Under the pieces are notes generated by a model. It had not been told where the DNA came from and did not search any database. It was given only the letters and a program-made list of their open reading frames with translations. Both the position numbers and the translations under genes were made by a program. A stretch of 59,319 bases of DNA from contig JAJZOZ010000003.1 of NCBI GenBank assembly GCA_021811405.1, positions 1 to 59,319 on the forward strand, given 5' to 3'. Positions within the stretch are counted from its first letter, which is position 1. Every line of letters begins with the position of its first letter. Source of the stretch: a bacterium (GTDB taxonomy: Bacteria; Elusimicrobiota; Elusimicrobia; Elusimicrobiales; UBA9959). Positions 10,615 to 20,465 of the stretch are shown here, one piece after another.

Positions 10615-11028
10615 ATGTTGATGCCTAAGAGAGTCAAGTACCGCAAGCCGCATTCGGCCCCCCGCATAAAGGGCCCCGCGAAGCGCGGCACCACGCTGGC
10701 CTTCGGCGAGTACGGTCTGAAGGCGCTGGAGCCCCGCTGGATCACCGCCCGCCAGATAGAGGCCTGCCGCGTCTGCATCGTGCGCTACCTGCGCAAGAAG
10801 GGCAAGATCTGGGTCCGCATATTCCCCGACAAGGCCATTACGAAGCATCCCGCCGAGACCCGCATGGGTAAGGGCAAGGGCGCGCCGGACCACTGGGTGG
10901 CCGTCGTGAAGCCGGGCCGCATGCTGTTCGAGGTGGAGGGCCTGGACCTGACCACCGCGAAGGAAGCTTTCACCCGCGCCGGCCACAAGCTGCCGATCAA
11001 GACGCGCTTCGTCAGCCGCGAGAACTAA
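10615..11028 (+). CDS. rplP: 50S ribosomal protein L16
   Basis: [44 protein letters not shown]...[19 protein letters not shown]. Confidence 0.98.
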   Translation: MLMPKRVKYRKPHSAPRIKGPAKRGTTLAFGEYGLKALEPRWITARQIEACRVCIVRYLRKKGKIWVRIFPDKAITKHPAETRMGKGKGAPDHWVAVVKPGRMLFEVEGLDLTTAKEAFTRAGHKLPIKTRFVSREN

Positions 11029-11043
11029 AGGAGCCCCTGACCT

Positions 11044-11268
11044 ATGAAAAGAAAAGACAAGGAAAACCTGAGGAACATGGGCGACGCGGAGCTCGCCGCC
11101 CAGGCCGCCGACCTCAAGAAGCAGATCTTCCAGATCAAGTTCAAGCGCACCGCCGCCCCGGTAGAGAACCCGGTGCAGCTGCGCACCGCCCGCCGCAAGA
11201 TAGCGATGATCAAGACCTATCTCCGCGAGCGCGCGATCGCCAAATCCAAGGCCGAGGTGAAGAAATGA
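11044..11268 (+). CDS. rpmC: 50S ribosomal protein L29
   Basis: Operon position between L16 and S17; LRNMGDAELAAQAADLKKQIFQIKFK...NPVQLRTARRKIAMIKTYLRER. Confidence 0.95.
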   Translation: MKRKDKENLRNMGDAELAAQAADLKKQIFQIKFKRTAAPVENPVQLRTARRKIAMIKTYLRERAIAKSKAEVKK

Positions 11269-11537
11269 CCGAGAATACCGAGAGCAGGAACCAGCGCAAG
11301 ACGCTGCGCGGCGTGGTGGTCTCCGACAAGATGGCCAAGACCCGCGTGATCAGCGTGGACCACACGATCAGCCACAAGGTCTACGACAAGACCCTGCGGC
11401 GGCACCGCAAGTTCTACGCCCACGACGAGGCCAACGAGTCCAAGGCCGGCGACCTGGTGGAGATAGCCAGCACCCGCCCGCTGTCTTCGCTCAAGCGCTG
11501 GCGCGTCGTCCGCATACTGGAGAAGGCCGCCAGGTAA
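11265..11537 (+). CDS. rpsQ: 30S ribosomal protein S17
   Basis: KTLRGVVVSDKMAKTRVISVDHTISHKVYDKTLRRHRKFYAHDEANE. Confidence 0.97.
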   Translation: MTENTESRNQRKTLRGVVVSDKMAKTRVISVDHTISHKVYDKTLRRHRKFYAHDEANESKAGDLVEIASTRPLSSLKRWRVVRILEKAAR

Positions 11538-11560
11538 GGCGGTTCTAAGGGAGAAATATA

Positions 11561-11929
11561 ATGATACAGCTTAGAACCATACTCAACGTCGCCGACAACT
11601 CCGGCGCCCGCAAGCTGCAGTGCTTCCACGTCAACGGCGGCAGCTACCGCAAGTACGCCTTCCTGGGCGACACGATAGTGGCCTCCGTGCGCGACGCGAT
11701 CCCGCACGCCGCCATCAAGAAGGGCGACGTGGTGAAGGCCGTGGTGGTGCGCGTCTCCAAGGAGACCCGCCGCCCCGACGGTTCCTACATACGTTTCGAC
11801 GACAACGCGGTCTGCGTGATAGACGACAACGGCGAGCCCAAGGGCACGCGCGTTTTCGGCCCGGTGGCCCGCGAGCTGCGCGCGAAGAACTTCCTGAAGA
11901 TAGTCTCGCTCGCTCCCGAAGTGCTTTAA
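11561..11929 (+). CDS. rplN: 50S ribosomal protein L14
   Basis: [27 protein letters not shown]...[13 protein letters not shown]. Confidence 0.98.
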   Translation: MIQLRTILNVADNSGARKLQCFHVNGGSYRKYAFLGDTIVASVRDAIPHAAIKKGDVVKAVVVRVSKETRRPDGSYIRFDDNAVCVIDDNGEPKGTRVFGPVARELRAKNFLKIVSLAPEVL

Positions 11930-11941
11930 AAGGCGGAAATT

Positions 11942-12250
11942 ATGCTTAAACTGAAGAAGAAAGACACCGTTATAGTGCTCGCCGGCAGGGACAAGGGCAA
12001 GAAGGGCGAGATCAAGGAGATCATGCCCGCCGACCGCAAGGTGGTCGTGATGGGGATCAACATCGTCTCCAAGCACAAGAAGACCACGAAGGACCAGCCC
12101 GGCGGCATCCACAAGGTGGAGGCCCCGCTGGCCATCTCCAACGTGCAGCTGGTCTGCCCCAAGTGCGGCAAGCCGGCCCGCGTGAAGGTGACCGTGCAGG
12201 GCGGCGAGAAGCTGCGCGCCTGCAAGAAATGCGGCGAAGCGATAGTTTAA
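11942..12250 (+). CDS. rplX: 50S ribosomal protein L24
   Basis: KKKDTVIVLAGRDKGKKGEIKEIMP...GGIHKVEAPLAISNVQLVCPKCGKPARV. Confidence 0.97.
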   Translation: MLKLKKKDTVIVLAGRDKGKKGEIKEIMPADRKVVVMGINIVSKHKKTTKDQPGGIHKVEAPLAISNVQLVCPKCGKPARVKVTVQGGEKLRACKKCGEAIV

Positions 12251-12261
12251 CGAGGTAACAT

Positions 12262-12945
12262 ATGGCGAAGGAAACCCCCAAGGAAGCTACCAAGGAGCAG
12301 CAGAAGCCCCGCAAGAAGGAGCACCAGCAGCAGAAGCTGGAGCTCACCGCGGTGCCCAAGGGCGCCGTGGCCCCGATGCCGAAGGGCTACAAGGTCCGCG
12401 TCAGCGACCTGTACCGCGAGAAGGTGCAGCCCGCGCTGATGAAGGACTTCAGCCTGAGCTCCCCGATGGCCTGCCCGAAGATGACCAAGATAGTCATCAA
12501 CATCGGCGTTACCGAGGCCAAGGAGAACATCCAGGCCCTCGACCTCGCGAAAGAGGACCTGATGCTGATCTCCGGCCAGGCCCCGCAGGTGCGCAAGGCC
12601 AAGAAGTCCATCTCCAACTTCAAGCTGCGCGAGGGCATGCCGATAGGCGTGCGCGTCACGCTGCGCGGCGCGAGGATGTACGAGTTCTTCGACCGCTTCG
12701 TCAGCCTCTCGGTGCCCCGTATCCGCGACTTCCAGGGCTTCGACCCGCGTTTCTTCGACGGGCGCGGCAACCTGAACATCGGCCTCAAGGAGCACCACAT
12801 CTTCCCCGAGGTCAACATGGAGAAGTCCCCGAAGGCGCGCGGCATGAACATCTCGTTCGTGACCACCGCCGGCGACAACGCGAAGGGCAAGGCGCTGCTC
12901 GAGTACCTGGGCATGCCGTTCAAGAAGCCCGAGGCGAAGAAGTAA
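12262..12945 (+). CDS. rplE: 50S ribosomal protein L5 with about 45-aa charged N-terminal extension
   Basis: KMTKIVINIGVTEAKEN...RGARMYEFFDRFVSLSVPRIRDFQGFDPRFFDGRGNLNIGLKEHHIFPE. Confidence 0.97.
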   Translation: MAKETPKEATKEQQKPRKKEHQQQKLELTAVPKGAVAPMPKGYKVRVSDLYREKVQPALMKDFSLSSPMACPKMTKIVINIGVTEAKENIQALDLAKEDLMLISGQAPQVRKAKKSISNFKLREGMPIGVRVTLRGARMYEFFDRFVSLSVPRIRDFQGFDPRFFDGRGNLNIGLKEHHIFPEVNMEKSPKARGMNISFVTTAGDNAKGKALLEYLGMPFKKPEAKK

Positions 12946-12969
12946 TTTTAAAGGGAACAGGAGAAAGAA

Positions 12970-13155
12970 ATGGCTACATACGCTTGGATGGCGAAGATGC
13001 GCAAACCCCAGAAGTTCTCTACGCGCTTCCGCAACCGCTGCCAGATCTGCGGCAGGCCGCGCGGCTACTACCGGGACTTCGGTCTCTGCAGGATCTGCCT
13101 GCGCAAGATGGCGCACGAGGGCCTGATCCCCGGCCTGAAGAAGTCCAGCTGGTAA
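12970..13155 (+). CDS. rpsN: 30S ribosomal protein S14, zinc-binding type
   Basis: [41 protein letters not shown]. Confidence 0.97.
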   Translation: MATYAWMAKMRKPQKFSTRFRNRCQICGRPRGYYRDFGLCRICLRKMAHEGLIPGLKKSSW

Positions 13156-13181
13156 CGCGAATTCAAGGAAGGAGAGAAACA

Positions 13182-13589
13182 ATGGATCCCATATCTAACA
13201 TGCTGTCGGCGATAAAGAACGCCACCTCCAAGAAGAAGGAGCGCGTGGACGTGCCCTTCTCCGGCATCAAGGCCGGGCTGGTGAAGCTGCTCAAGGACGA
13301 GGGCTTCGTCTCGAACTTCAAGGTGCTCGACCCCAAGATGGACAAGACGATCGACCGCCGCGGCGTGATCCGCATCACGCTGAAGTACACCAACGACAAG
13401 CAGCCCGTGATCAACGGCCTGCGCCGCGTGTCCCGCCCCGGCCTGCGCGTCTACCGCGGCCACGAGGAACTGCCGCGCGTGCGCGCCGCCTTCGGCGTGA
13501 CGATAGTCTCCACTTCCAGGGGCCTGCTGACCGACTCCGAGGCCAAGAAGCAGAAGCTCGGCGGCGAGGTCGTCTGCCAGGTGTGGTAA
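13182..13589 (+). CDS. rpsH: 30S ribosomal protein S8
   Basis: MDPISNMLSAIKNATSKKKERVDVPFSGIK...GVTIVSTSRGLLTDSEAKKQKLGGEVVCQVW. Confidence 0.97.
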   Translation: MDPISNMLSAIKNATSKKKERVDVPFSGIKAGLVKLLKDEGFVSNFKVLDPKMDKTIDRRGVIRITLKYTNDKQPVINGLRRVSRPGLRVYRGHEELPRVRAAFGVTIVSTSRGLLTDSEAKKQKLGGEVVCQVW

Positions 13590-13614
13590 CGGACAAGCTA
13601 TAAGAGGTAAAACC

Positions 13615-14181
13615 ATGAGCAGAATCGGAAAGAAACCCATATCGATGCCCGACAAGGTAAAGGCCCGCGTGGACGGCCGCACCGTGCACGTGGAGGGGCC
13701 GCTCGGCAAGCTGGACTACAGCCTGCCCGAGGGCATCAACGCCGCCGTCGCCGGCAACGTGATCAACGTCAGCATAGCGCAGGGGGCCGCCGACAAGGCC
13801 GCCCTGTTCGGCACCACCCGCGCCCGCATCAACAACATGGTCGCCGGCGTGACCAAGGAGTTCGAGAAGGTGCTCGAGATCAGCGGCGTGGGCTTCAAGG
13901 GCTCCGTAGAGGGCAACCGCGTGTCGCTGACGCTCGGCTTCTCCCATCCGGTGCTGATGGACATTCCGAAGGGCATCAAGATGTCCTTCGACCCGAAGCA
14001 GACCGTGCTGACGATCAAGGGCATAGACCGCGAGGCCGTGGGCAACCTGGCCGCCCAGATCAAGAGGGTCAAGAAGCCCGAGCCCTACAAGGGCACCGGT
14101 ATCAAGTACCAGGGCGAGCACATCATCCGCAAGGCCGGCAAGACCGCGGCCGGGGCCGGCGCCGGGGCCGCCAAGAAATAA
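13615..14181 (+). CDS. rplF: 50S ribosomal protein L6
   Basis: MSRIGKKPISMPDKVKARVDGRTVHVEGPLGKLDYSLPEGI...KGTGIKYQGEHIIRKAGKT. Confidence 0.98.
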   Translation: MSRIGKKPISMPDKVKARVDGRTVHVEGPLGKLDYSLPEGINAAVAGNVINVSIAQGAADKAALFGTTRARINNMVAGVTKEFEKVLEISGVGFKGSVEGNRVSLTLGFSHPVLMDIPKGIKMSFDPKQTVLTIKGIDREAVGNLAAQIKRVKKPEPYKGTGIKYQGEHIIRKAGKTAAGAGAGAAKK

Positions 14182-14211
14182 GGGCGCAAGCACGACAGGA
14201 GAACGAGCAAT

Positions 14212-14574
14212 ATGATAAGCAAACAGGAAAGATACGAGTTCCGCAAGGTCCGCTCCCGCAACAGGCTGTTCGAGAACGGCATCAAGAGGCCGCGCCTCAG
14301 CGTGTACCGCGGCGCCAAGCACCTCTACGCGCAGGTCGTCGACGACGTGAAGGGCACCACCCTCGTCGCGGCCTCCAGCGTGGACAAGGAACTGAAGGGC
14401 AAGCTGAAGTCCGGCAAGAGCATCGCCTCCGCGAAGGTCGTAGGGGCTCTGCTGGGCAAGCGCGCCGTGGCGAAGGGCGTGACCGAGGTCTGCTTCGACA
14501 GGGGCGGCCGGATATACCACGGCCGCATCAAGGCGCTGGCCGACGCGGCCCGCGAAGCCGGACTGAAATTCTAA
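14212..14574 (+). CDS. rplR: 50S ribosomal protein L18
   Basis: [31 protein letters not shown]...[28 protein letters not shown]. Confidence 0.98.
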   Translation: MISKQERYEFRKVRSRNRLFENGIKRPRLSVYRGAKHLYAQVVDDVKGTTLVAASSVDKELKGKLKSGKSIASAKVVGALLGKRAVAKGVTEVCFDRGGRIYHGRIKALADAAREAGLKF

Positions 14575-14587
14575 GGGAGAAGCCAAA

Positions 14588-15142
14588 ATGCTCAGAAACC
14601 AGAAACAGCTCAAGACCAGCAAGGAACTCAGCGCCCAGGGCAAGCCCGCCGGCGAGGCTATGGAGCTCGACCTGACGGACGCGAAGGAAGAGAAGGTCGT
14701 CACCGTGGTCATCAACCGCGTCACCAAGGTCGTCAAGGGCGGCAAGCGCTTCTCCTTCAACGCCCTCGTCGTGGTGGGCGACAGCAACGGCAAGGTCGGC
14801 GCCGGCCTCGGCAAGTCCAACGAGGTGCAGGGGGCCATCCAGAAGGGCACCGCGGGCGCCCGCAAGGAGATGTTCCAGTTCCCGATCGAGAATTTCACGA
14901 TCCCGCACGAGGTCGAGGGCAAGTTCGGCTCCGGCAAGGTGTGGATGAAGCCCGCCGTGGGCGGCACCGGCCTGATCGCCGGCGGCGGCGTCCGCGCCGT
15001 GCTGGAAGCGGCCGGCGTCAAGAACATCCTGACGAAGAACCTCGGCACCCGCAACGCGTTCAACACGGTCTACGCGACGATCGACGCGCTGAAGAAGCTG
15101 CGCACCAGGGACGAGGTCATGAAGCTCCGCGGCAAGGAATAA
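14588..15142 (+). CDS. rpsE: 30S ribosomal protein S5
   Basis: [41 protein letters not shown]...[24 protein letters not shown]. Confidence 0.98.
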   Translation: MLRNQKQLKTSKELSAQGKPAGEAMELDLTDAKEEKVVTVVINRVTKVVKGGKRFSFNALVVVGDSNGKVGAGLGKSNEVQGAIQKGTAGARKEMFQFPIENFTIPHEVEGKFGSGKVWMKPAVGGTGLIAGGGVRAVLEAAGVKNILTKNLGTRNAFNTVYATIDALKKLRTRDEVMKLRGKE

Positions 15143-15179
15143 GGCCGCCCCGGATACCAAAGCATACAGGAGAATAACT

Positions 15180-15650
15180 ATGGTCGCACTCAACAATCTC
15201 AAGCCCAAGTACGGTTCCGTGCACAGGAAGAAGCGTCTCGGCACGGGACAGGGTTCCGGTCACGGGCAGACCTCTACCCGCGGCCAGAAAGGCCAGAACT
15301 CCACTTCCGGCGGCCCCAAGCCGTCCGGCTTCGAGGGCGGCCAGACCCCGCTGCTGAGGCGCGTTCCGAAGAGCGGCTTCAACAACGTGAAGTTCCGCAC
15401 CGAATACCAGTGGGTCAACGTCTCCTCGCTGGAGAAATATTTCGCCGCCGGGACTGAAGTCACCCCCGAGGCCATGGTGAAGGCCAGGCTGGTCAAGAAG
15501 CCCGAGCTGATAAAGGTGCTGGGCGACGGCGAGCTGAAGAAGGCCCTGAACGTGAAGGCTCACGCTTTCTCCGCCTCCGCCAAGGAGAAGATCGAGAAGG
15601 CCGGCGGCAAGGCCGCCCTGATAGAGGCTCCCAAAACGGATAAGAAATAA
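15180..15650 (+). CDS. rplO: 50S ribosomal protein L15
   Basis: GSVHRKKRLGTGQGSGHGQTSTRGQKGQNSTSGG...FEGGQTPLLRRVPKSGF. Confidence 0.97.
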   Translation: MVALNNLKPKYGSVHRKKRLGTGQGSGHGQTSTRGQKGQNSTSGGPKPSGFEGGQTPLLRRVPKSGFNNVKFRTEYQWVNVSSLEKYFAAGTEVTPEAMVKARLVKKPELIKVLGDGELKKALNVKAHAFSASAKEKIEKAGGKAALIEAPKTDKK

Positions 15651-16981
15651 TGCAGCAAATAGCCGATATTTTTAAGATACAGGACCTTAAAAAGCGGATA
15701 TTCTTCGTGCTCGGGGCGCTGGCCGTCTACCGGCTCGGCGCCTCCATCCCGATACCCGGCATCAACACGGCGGCCCTTCACGCGCTGTTCGAGTCGCAGA
15801 AAGGCTCGCTGCTCGGGTTCCTGGACATCTTCTCCGGCGGAGCGCTGGGCAAGTTCTCCATCTTCTCGATGGGCGTGATGCCGTACATCAACGCGTCCAT
15901 CATCATGAGCCTGGTGCAGGGCGCCCACATCTTCCCCACGCTGGACAGGCTGGCCAAGGAAGGCGAGAGCGGCCGCAAGAAGATAACCCAGTTCTCCCGC
16001 TGGTTCACGCTGTTCCTGGCGGCGTTCCAGTCCCTGGGCCTCACGATCGCGCTGACCAAGATGGGCGCCAACGGCGACGGGCCCCAGATAGTGGCCAACC
16101 CGACCTTCGGCTTCTACTTCGTCACCGTGCTCACGCTGGTCACCGGCACCATCTTCGTGATGTGGCTGGGCGAGCAGATCACCGAGCGCGGCATAGGCAA
16201 CGGCATCTCGCTGATCATCTTCGCCGGCATCGTGAACCGGCTGCCCTCCGCCGTGATGGGCATGATCGAGCTGATAAGGATCGACGAAATAAGCCTGATC
16301 TCCGGCCTGCTGATCCTGGCGGCGGTCCTGGCCATCATCGCGTTCGTCGTCTGGGTGGAGACCGCCCAGCGCAAGATCCCGGTGCAGTACGCGCAGCGCA
16401 TGGTGGGCCGCAAGATGTACGGCGGCGCCTCCACGTTCCTGCCGCTGAAGGTCGACCAGAGCGGCGTCATCGCCGTGATCTTCGCGGTGTCGCTGCTCTC
16501 CGTGCCGTACACGATAGGCTCCTTCAACCCGCAGGCCGCCTGGGCCCAGAAGCTGATGTCGCTGATGAACCACACCAGCGTGATCTACCAGCTGACCTAC
16601 GTGGCGCTGATCATCTTCTTCTGCTACTTCTACAACTCCGTCAGCATTAACCCGAAGGACCTGGCCGAGAACATGAAGAAGTGGGGCGGCTTCATCCCTG
16701 GCATCCGCCCGGGCGAGCCGACGGCCCAGCACATCGAGTGGGTGCTCAACCGCATCACGCTGGGCGGCGCGCTGTTCGTGGCCGCCATCGCCGTACTGCC
16801 CGACTACCTGCGGGCCAGGTTCAACGTGCCGTTCTACTTCGGCGGCACCTCGCTGCTGATCGTGGTGGGCGTGGCGCTGGATACGATAGCGCAGACGGAA
16901 GCGCACCTGGTGATGCGCAACTACGAGGGCTTTTACAAGAACTCCAAGGTAAAAGGCCGCTGGTTCAACGTCGGGACCTGA
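15650..16981 (+). CDS. secY: Preprotein translocase subunit SecY
   Basis: GASIPIPGIN...MGVMPYINASIIMSLVQ...ITERGIGNGISLIIFAGIVNRLP. Confidence 0.98.
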   Translation: MQQIADIFKIQDLKKRIFFVLGALAVYRLGASIPIPGINTAALHALFESQKGSLLGFLDIFSGGALGKFSIFSMGVMPYINASIIMSLVQGAHIFPTLDRLAKEGESGRKKITQFSRWFTLFLAAFQSLGLTIALTKMGANGDGPQIVANPTFGFYFVTVLTLVTGTIFVMWLGEQITERGIGNGISLIIFAGIVNRLPSAVMGMIELIRIDEISLISGLLILAAVLAIIAFVVWVETAQRKIPVQYAQRMVGRKMYGGASTFLPLKVDQSGVIAVIFAVSLLSVPYTIGSFNPQAAWAQKLMSLMNHTSVIYQLTYVALIIFFCYFYNSVSINPKDLAENMKKWGGFIPGIRPGEPTAQHIEWVLNRITLGGALFVAAIAVLPDYLRARFNVPFYFGGTSLLIVVGVALDTIAQTEAHLVMRNYEGFYKNSKVKGRWFNVGT

Positions 16982-17024
16982 CCCGGGCCGCGGCGACCGG
17001 CCCGGGAACAGGCTGGAGGGAAGC

Positions 17025-17666
17025 ATGAATATTATCCTGCTGGGGTACCCTGGTTCCGGGAAAGGGACACAGGCCAAGGTTCTTTCTCAGAAGCTGAACA
17101 TGTTCCACGTCTCCACCGGGGATATCTTCCGGGAGGAGCTGGCGAAGAAGACGCAGCTCGGCCAGGAAGTGGCCGGCTACCTTAACGCCGGACGGCTGGT
17201 GCCGGACAAACTGGTCCTGGAAGTCCTGAAGTCCAGGCTGGGCGCTGAGACGCGCGGCCTGCTCTTCGACGGCTTTCCCCGCACCGTGGAACAGGCGGAA
17301 GGACTGGACAGCTGGTTCATGTCGCGCGGCCAGGCGATAGACGCCGTCGTCTTCCTCAACGTCACCGAGGAGGAGGTGGCCAGGCGCCTCGGCGCCAGGC
17401 GCACCTGCACCGGCTGCGGCAGGATCTATAACACTATTTCGGCCCCGCCGGCCAAGGAGAACGTCTGCGACGCCTGCGGCAAGCCGCTGATGGTCCGCGA
17501 CGACGACAAGCCGGCGGTAATAGAGCGCAGGCTCCAGGTCTACCGGGACCAGACCGAGCCGCTGCTGGCCTACTACAGGGCCTCCGGCAGTTTTTACGAG
17601 GCGGACGGCTCGCAGTCCCCGGAAGCGGTCGCGGAGAAGGTCTCCGCCCTGCTGCGCAAGCCGTGA
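17025..17666 (+). CDS. adk: Adenylate kinase (long, zinc-finger LID type)
   Basis: MNIILLGYPGSGKGTQAKVL; LID Cys motif CTGCGRIYN...VCDACGKPL. Confidence 0.97.
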   Translation: MNIILLGYPGSGKGTQAKVLSQKLNMFHVSTGDIFREELAKKTQLGQEVAGYLNAGRLVPDKLVLEVLKSRLGAETRGLLFDGFPRTVEQAEGLDSWFMSRGQAIDAVVFLNVTEEEVARRLGARRTCTGCGRIYNTISAPPAKENVCDACGKPLMVRDDDKPAVIERRLQVYRDQTEPLLAYYRASGSFYEADGSQSPEAVAEKVSALLRKP

Positions 17667-18412
17667 TCGAGATAAAGACCCCGGCGGAGATAGAGAGCAT
17701 GCGCCGGGCCTCCCGCGTGGTGGCCGAAGTGCTGGCGCAGCTCAAGCCCCTGGTGAAGCCCGGGGTGACCACGGCGGAGCTTGACAAATTCGCGGAGAAG
17801 CGCGTGAGGGAGCTGGGAGCGGTGCCCGCCTTCCTCGGCTACCGCGGTTACCCCGCCACGCTGTGCGTCTCCATCAACGAGGAGATAGTCCACGGCATAC
17901 CCAGCCCGAAGAGGGTGGTCCGGGAGGGCGACATAGTCAGCCTGGACATGGGCGCGGTCTGCGGAGGTTTTTACGGAGACGCGGCCGTTACGGTGGCCGC
18001 AGGCGAGATCTCCGGGCAGGCGAGGCGCCTGATGGAGGTCACGAGCGGGTCGCTCGAGGCCGCGCTCTCCAAGGTGAGGGCCGGCGCGCGGCTGGGAGAC
18101 GTTTCCCGCGCGGTGCAGGAGTACGCGGAGGGCAACGGGATGTCGGTCGTCAGGGAGTTCACCGGCCACGGCATAGGCAGGCATCTCCACGAGGAGCCCT
18201 CGATACCGAATTTCGGGAAACCCGGCACCGGGCCGGTCCTGAAGCCGGGTATGACCCTGGCGATAGAGCCGATGCTCTGCCTCGGCAGGGCGGACGTGAT
18301 AGTGAAGAACGACGGCTGGACGGCCGTCTCGGCGGACGGGAGCCTGGCCGCCCATTACGAGCACACGGTGGCCGTTACGGAGGATGGCTGCGACGTGCTG
18401 AGCAGGGCGTAG
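17663..18412 (+). CDS. map: Methionine aminopeptidase type I
   Basis: SINEEIVHGIPSPKRVVREGDIVSLDMGAV...EFTGHGIGRHLHEEPSIPNFG. Confidence 0.97.
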   Translation: MIEIKTPAEIESMRRASRVVAEVLAQLKPLVKPGVTTAELDKFAEKRVRELGAVPAFLGYRGYPATLCVSINEEIVHGIPSPKRVVREGDIVSLDMGAVCGGFYGDAAVTVAAGEISGQARRLMEVTSGSLEAALSKVRAGARLGDVSRAVQEYAEGNGMSVVREFTGHGIGRHLHEEPSIPNFGKPGTGPVLKPGMTLAIEPMLCLGRADVIVKNDGWTAVSADGSLAAHYEHTVAVTEDGCDVLSRA

Positions 18413-18436
18413 TTTCGGAGGAAAGCCCTTATTTTG

Positions 18437-18442
18437 TATAAT
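18437..18442 (+). promoter_or_regulatory. -10 box TATAAT 8 nt upstream of infA ATG
   Basis: TATAAT-atataaat-ATG(18451). Confidence 0.45.
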
Positions 18443-18450
18443 ATATAAAT

Positions 18451-18672
18451 ATGTCCGAGAACAGCGACAAGATAGAGCTCGAGGGGATAGTCAAGGAGTC
18501 CCTTCCCAACGCCACATTCAAGGTAGAGATAGCCCCCGGCAAGACGATACTCGGCATAATCTCCGGCAAGATGCGCATCCATCATATCAAGATCCTGCCG
18601 GGGGACAAGGTGAAGCTGGAGCTCTCGCCCTACGATCTCAGCAAGGGCCGCATAGTTTACAGAGAGAAATAA
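18451..18672 (+). CDS. infA: Translation initiation factor IF-1
   Basis: [67 protein letters not shown]. Confidence 0.97.
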   Translation: MSENSDKIELEGIVKESLPNATFKVEIAPGKTILGIISGKMRIHHIKILPGDKVKLELSPYDLSKGRIVYREK

Positions 18673-18711
18673 GCCGCCAGCGCGGCGTAAAACAGTTCAG
18701 AGGTGCTTCTA

Positions 18712-18825
18712 ATGAAAGTAAGAGCGAGCGTCAAGAAGATTTGCAATAAGTGCAAAATAGTGAAGCGCAAGGGCGTCGTACGCGTCATCTGCGGCGACCC
18801 CCGCCACAAGCAGCGCCAGGGCTGA
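18712..18825 (+). CDS. rpmJ: 50S ribosomal protein L36 (zinc-binding type); missing from the supplied ORF track
   Basis: Translated directly: [37 protein letters not shown]. Confidence 0.97.
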   Translation: MKVRASVKKICNKCKIVKRKGVVRVICGDPRHKQRQG

Positions 18826-18889
18826 TGCCCCAGGCTGGTGACCAGCGTCATCCGCCGGTGACCGATTACAGCAGCAGCAAGGAGAAAGT

Positions 18890-19288
18890 ATGGCACGTAT
18901 AGCAGGTGTGGACTTACCGAGAGAGAAAAAGATCAGCGTGGCCCTGGCCTACGTTTACGGCATCGGCCGCCCGCTGGCCGCCAAGATCCTGGCCGCCCTG
19001 AGCGCCCAGATCAACCCGGATACCCGGGTGAAGGACCTGAACGAAGACCAGGTCGGTCTGCTTAACTCCGTCATTTCCAAGGAGTACAAGGTGGAGGGCG
19101 AGCTCCGCAGGGAGATCACCGCCAACCTGAAGCGCTACGTCGAGATCAACAGCTACCGCGGCTACAGGCACCGCAGGAACCTGCCGGTGCGCGGGCAGCG
19201 CACCCGCACCAACGGCCGCACCCGCAGGGGCCGCCGCCGCACGGTAGGCTCCGCCAACAAGGCCGCCTCTCCCACCGGAAAGGCCTAA
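18890..19288 (+). CDS. rpsM: 30S ribosomal protein S13
   Basis: [34 protein letters not shown]...[26 protein letters not shown]. Confidence 0.98.
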   Translation: MARIAGVDLPREKKISVALAYVYGIGRPLAAKILAALSAQINPDTRVKDLNEDQVGLLNSVISKEYKVEGELRREITANLKRYVEINSYRGYRHRRNLPVRGQRTRTNGRTRRGRRRTVGSANKAASPTGKA

Positions 19289-19346
19289 GCCGCAAGCCCC
19301 CGCCGCCGCGGCGGGGGGAGAAAACTAAAAAGGAAGATCCAAGACT

Positions 19347-19775
19347 ATGGCAGAAGAGAACAACAACCAGCAGCCCGAAGGGGCGAAGAAGCCCGAGCAG
19401 AAGGCGGCCCCCCGCCGCCGCTACCGCAGCGTGCCGTTCGCCCGCGTGTACGTGAACTGCTCGTTCAACAACACCATCATCACCTTCACCGACGAGAAGG
19501 GCGGCGTGATAGCCTGGTCCACCTCCGGCGGCAACGGCTTCCGCGGCACCAAGAAGGGCACGCCGTTCGCGGCGCAGATCACCGCCAGCAAGGCGGCGGC
19601 CCGCGCGGCCGAGTACGGCGTGCGCCAGGCCATGGTGTTCGTCAGCGGCCCCGGCCCCGGCCGCGAGACCGCGATCCGCGCCGTCGCGCAGAGCGGCATA
19701 CACGTGGTGTCTATCAAGGACGTCACCCCGATACCGCACAACGGCTGCAGGCCCCCTAAGGCCCGCCGCGTGTAA
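19347..19775 (+). CDS. rpsK: 30S ribosomal protein S11
   Basis: [40 protein letters not shown]...[15 protein letters not shown]. Confidence 0.98.
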   Translation: MAEENNNQQPEGAKKPEQKAAPRRRYRSVPFARVYVNCSFNNTIITFTDEKGGVIAWSTSGGNGFRGTKKGTPFAAQITASKAAARAAEYGVRQAMVFVSGPGPGRETAIRAVAQSGIHVVSIKDVTPIPHNGCRPPKARRV

Positions 19776-19804
19776 CGCCAGAGACAAGCAAGGAGACCTT
19801 TACA

Positions 19805-20452
19805 ATGTCGAGATATACCGGACCCAGCTGCAAGAAGTGCACGAAAGTCAACCAGAAGCTGTTCCTGAAGGGCACGAAGTGCCATACTAACTGCGCCGTT
19901 GACAAGGCGCAGCGCGCCGAGAAGGAGAAGCGCTTCTCCTCCGGCGGCCGCCCGAACAAGATGTCGGACTACGGCAAGCACCTGCGCGAGAAGCAGATCG
20001 CCCGCCTCGCGGCCCAGGTCAACGAGGCGCAGTTCAAGCGCTTCTTCTCCAAGGCCTCCAAGGACAAGGGACAGACCGGCGCCGCGCTGCTGCGCTTCCT
20101 CGAGGTCAGGCTCGACAACGTCGTGCGCCGGCTCGGCTTCGCGGTCTCGCTGAAGGGCGCCCGCCAGCTGGTCAACCACGGCCATATCTGCGTCAACGGC
20201 CGCGTGCTCTCGATCCCCTCCGCCATGCTGAAGCCCGGCGACGAGGTCTCGATCAACCCGGCCAGCCCGAAGATAGCCGATACGCTGCTGGTAAAGCAGG
20301 GCCTCGAGCACGCCGAGAAGACCTCTTACCGCCCCAGCTTCCTGTCGTGGGACGCCGGCTCCAAGAAAGGCAAGCTCGTGCGCTGGCCCGACCGCGCGGA
20401 GTCCAGCATCTCCGTCGACGAGCAGCTGATAGTCGAATTCTATTCCAAGTAA
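19805..20452 (+). CDS. rpsD: 30S ribosomal protein S4 (Cys-rich N-terminus)
   Basis: MSRYTGPSCKKCTKVNQKLFLKGTKC..., RLDNVVRRLGFAVSLKGARQLVNHGHICVNGRV. Confidence 0.97.
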   Translation: MSRYTGPSCKKCTKVNQKLFLKGTKCHTNCAVDKAQRAEKEKRFSSGGRPNKMSDYGKHLREKQIARLAAQVNEAQFKRFFSKASKDKGQTGAALLRFLEVRLDNVVRRLGFAVSLKGARQLVNHGHICVNGRVLSIPSAMLKPGDEVSINPASPKIADTLLVKQGLEHAEKTSYRPSFLSWDAGSKKGKLVRWPDRAESSISVDEQLIVEFYSK

Positions 20453-20465
20453 GCGAGGAGACCGA

